This document shows positions 63,038-64,000 of a stretch of DNA of 64,000 nt, piece by piece. The position numbers and the translations under genes were made by a program. Origin of the DNA: an uncultured Ruminococcus sp. (GTDB taxonomy: Bacteria > Bacillota > Clostridia > Oscillospirales > Acutalibacteraceae); contig CACYTI010000007.1 in NCBI GenBank assembly GCA_902777275.1, positions 49,267 through 113,266 on the forward strand, in the 5' to 3' direction. Positions within the stretch are counted from its first letter, which is position 1. Each line of letters starts with the position of its first letter. Under the pieces are notes generated by a model, which saw nothing but the letters and a program-made list of their open reading frames with translations, was not told where the DNA came from and ran no database searches.

Positions 63038-63395
63038 AAAATTTGTAAAAATAATAGGCTAAAGATATAAGAAAATAAAACGCATTTTATAAAGTTTTTG
63101 TAAAAATGAGTCACAAAACAGCTTTACACAACAGCAATATAATATATTTTATTTCGTATATATAGCAATATATTATGTTGTTCGTTAATTCCCGACAATG
63201 AAATCCTTGGATAAGTAATACCCCAAAACCCCAGTGTTTATGCGGGTTTCGAGAGTTGCGATGTCTCGGATTTACGCCAAACTTACGCCAAACGATGCAG
63301 ATAGTTGTGCAAAGCGAAAACAATCGCATAATTGAATAATTAACTGGCACCGGGTAGCGAATGCAAAGCATTCGATTATACAGGAGATGATAAGT
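63038..63395. other. Right prophage edge and host flank
   Basis: No gene. At 63039-63120 repeated AT motifs (GGATTTATAAAAAATTTGTA and CATTTTATAAAGTTTTTGTA) resemble those near the left edge (32109-32160), as expected for integrase arm sites. At 63228-63295, TATGCGGGTTT, a CGAGA/TCTCG hairpin and the direct repeat TTACGCCAAA (twice) recall the left-edge TATGCGGTTTTT. I found no exact attL/attR core. Confidence 0.5.
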
Positions 63396-64000
63396 ATGAT
63401 TTGCGTACAAAACTATACCAAGAAGTACGGCGATAAAACCGTTGTAAACGATATCTCGTTCACCGCGAAAGACGGCGCGATCACCGGATTTATCGGCCAC
63501 AACGGAGCCGGTAAATCAACAACGATCAAAGCGATCACGGGTGTAATACGCCCGACAAGCGGTTCTATTACAATCAATGGGATCGACATTCAAAAGGACG
63601 GAAAAAAGGCGAAAAATCAGTTTGGCTATGTTTCCGACAGCCCCGATCACTTTTTGAGGCTCAGCGGCATCGAATATCTGAATTTTATGGCGGATATTTA
63701 TGATACGTCTTTAGAAGGAAGATCCGCGTTCATTGAGGATTACGCCAAACGCTTCGGCATTTACGACTCACTGAACAGCACAATCCTCTCGTATTCTCAT
63801 GGAATGCGTCAGAAAATCATGATCATGGGAGCGCTGATTCATAACCCGTCCGCATGGATTTTGGACGAGCCCTTGACCGGTCTCGATCCGCAGTCGGCAT
63901 TTGAGCTCAAGCAGATGATGCGTGAGCACGTACAAAAAGGGAACTCGGTGTTCTTTTCAACACACGTGCTCGAGGTTGCCGAAAAGCTGTGCGACGAGAT
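63396..64000 (+). CDS. ABC transporter ATP-binding protein, partial
   Basis: The first 201 codons of an ATPase, cut by the window end. Walker A GFIGHNGAGKSTT, Q-loop region, signature YSHGMRQK (an LSGGQ variant usual in ABC-2-type exporters such as CcmA/NatA relatives), Walker B SAWILDEPLTGLD, and the H-loop STHVLE are present. ATG at 63396 has AGGAG nine bases upstream. The membrane partner should lie just outside. Host base composition resumes here. Confidence 0.93.
   Translation, partial: MICVQNYTKKYGDKTVVNDISFTAKDGAITGFIGHNGAGKSTTIKAITGVIRPTSGSITINGIDIQKDGKKAKNQFGYVSDSPDHFLRLSGIEYLNFMADIYDTSLEGRSAFIEDYAKRFGIYDSLNSTILSYSHGMRQKIMIMGALIHNPSAWILDEPLTGLDPQSAFELKQMMREHVQKGNSVFFSTHVLEVAEKLCDE

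Noticed and set aside
32034-63215. TTCCCGAC ... TAAGTAA at the lysS end and at about 63190-63217 as att duplication
   Set aside because: The bases in between differ in sequence and length, so this is not a direct repeat left by integration; probably coincidence.
32073-63250. TATGCGG-TTT at both edges as the att core
   Set aside because: Seven shared bases plus a few Ts are too short, and the same string lies inside interior repeat copies.

Overview
The window is a piece of a Gram-positive, endospore-forming Clostridia chromosome, most likely of the Ruminococcaceae/Oscillospiraceae type. The evidence is a CotJABC spore-coat operon, a PolC-type replicative polymerase, the HisZ/short-HisG ATP phosphoribosyltransferase, MtaB, FeoAB and the gene order pyrH-frr-uppS-cdsA-dxr-rseP-ispG-polC. 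An integrated tailed-phage genome occupies about 32.06-63.1 kb and is visibly richer in A+T than the host DNA.

Host left part (1-32058). After a truncated EamA-type permease come feoAB, cotJABC and a two-gene SNF2 helicase/SWIM-finger unit on the + strand. Next are an AT-rich DHHW-family gene and mtaB (-) and a small HPr-like gene (+). The histidine operon follows on the - strand in transcription order hisZ-G-D-C-B-A-I-E, without hisH and hisF. It starts at a consensus promoter whose -10 lies inside a 22-bp palindrome, a good operator candidate. Next, also on -, is the envelope/translation/replication cluster pyrH to polC plus an AI-2E-type permease. Divergent from pyrH, greA-lysS run on + to the prophage edge.

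Prophage. The left end holds integrase and excisionase genes. The late genes run right to left (terS, terL, portal, MuF-like, scaffold, capsid, connectors, tail tube, chaperones, tape measure, Dit, tail tip) and encode a siphovirus. Ahead of terS lie a BppU/BspA-LRR tail fibre and several tiny genes. Upstream again are two genes that set this phage apart: an 894-residue protein with the ADFDGD catalytic signature and surrounding motifs of the YonO/eukaryotic-RdRP-like family of single-chain double-psi-barrel RNA polymerases, and an overlapping zinc-ribbon gene. Further right are an HNH endonuclease, two small HTH proteins, early genes and, divergently, an HTH regulator. I see no endolysin, no convincing holin and no replication gene.

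The unusual signal lies in the non-coding DNA. Three long gene-free stretches (49567-50363, 53888-55137, 59722-60730) flank the polymerase operon and the late genes. They carry a degenerate repeat family: a tandem array with a period near 115 nt, and units with fixed 61-nt or 32-nt internal spacing. No sigma-A-like promoter stood out ahead of the late genes. My working hypothesis is that the repeats are promoters or RNA-end signals for the phage polymerase; this is inference. Separately, two sigma-A-like promoters 28 kb apart (in front of the xis/int unit and of the rightmost early gene) share one palindromic operator in the same place, which points to control of both by one repressor. The window ends in a truncated host ABC-transporter ATPase gene.
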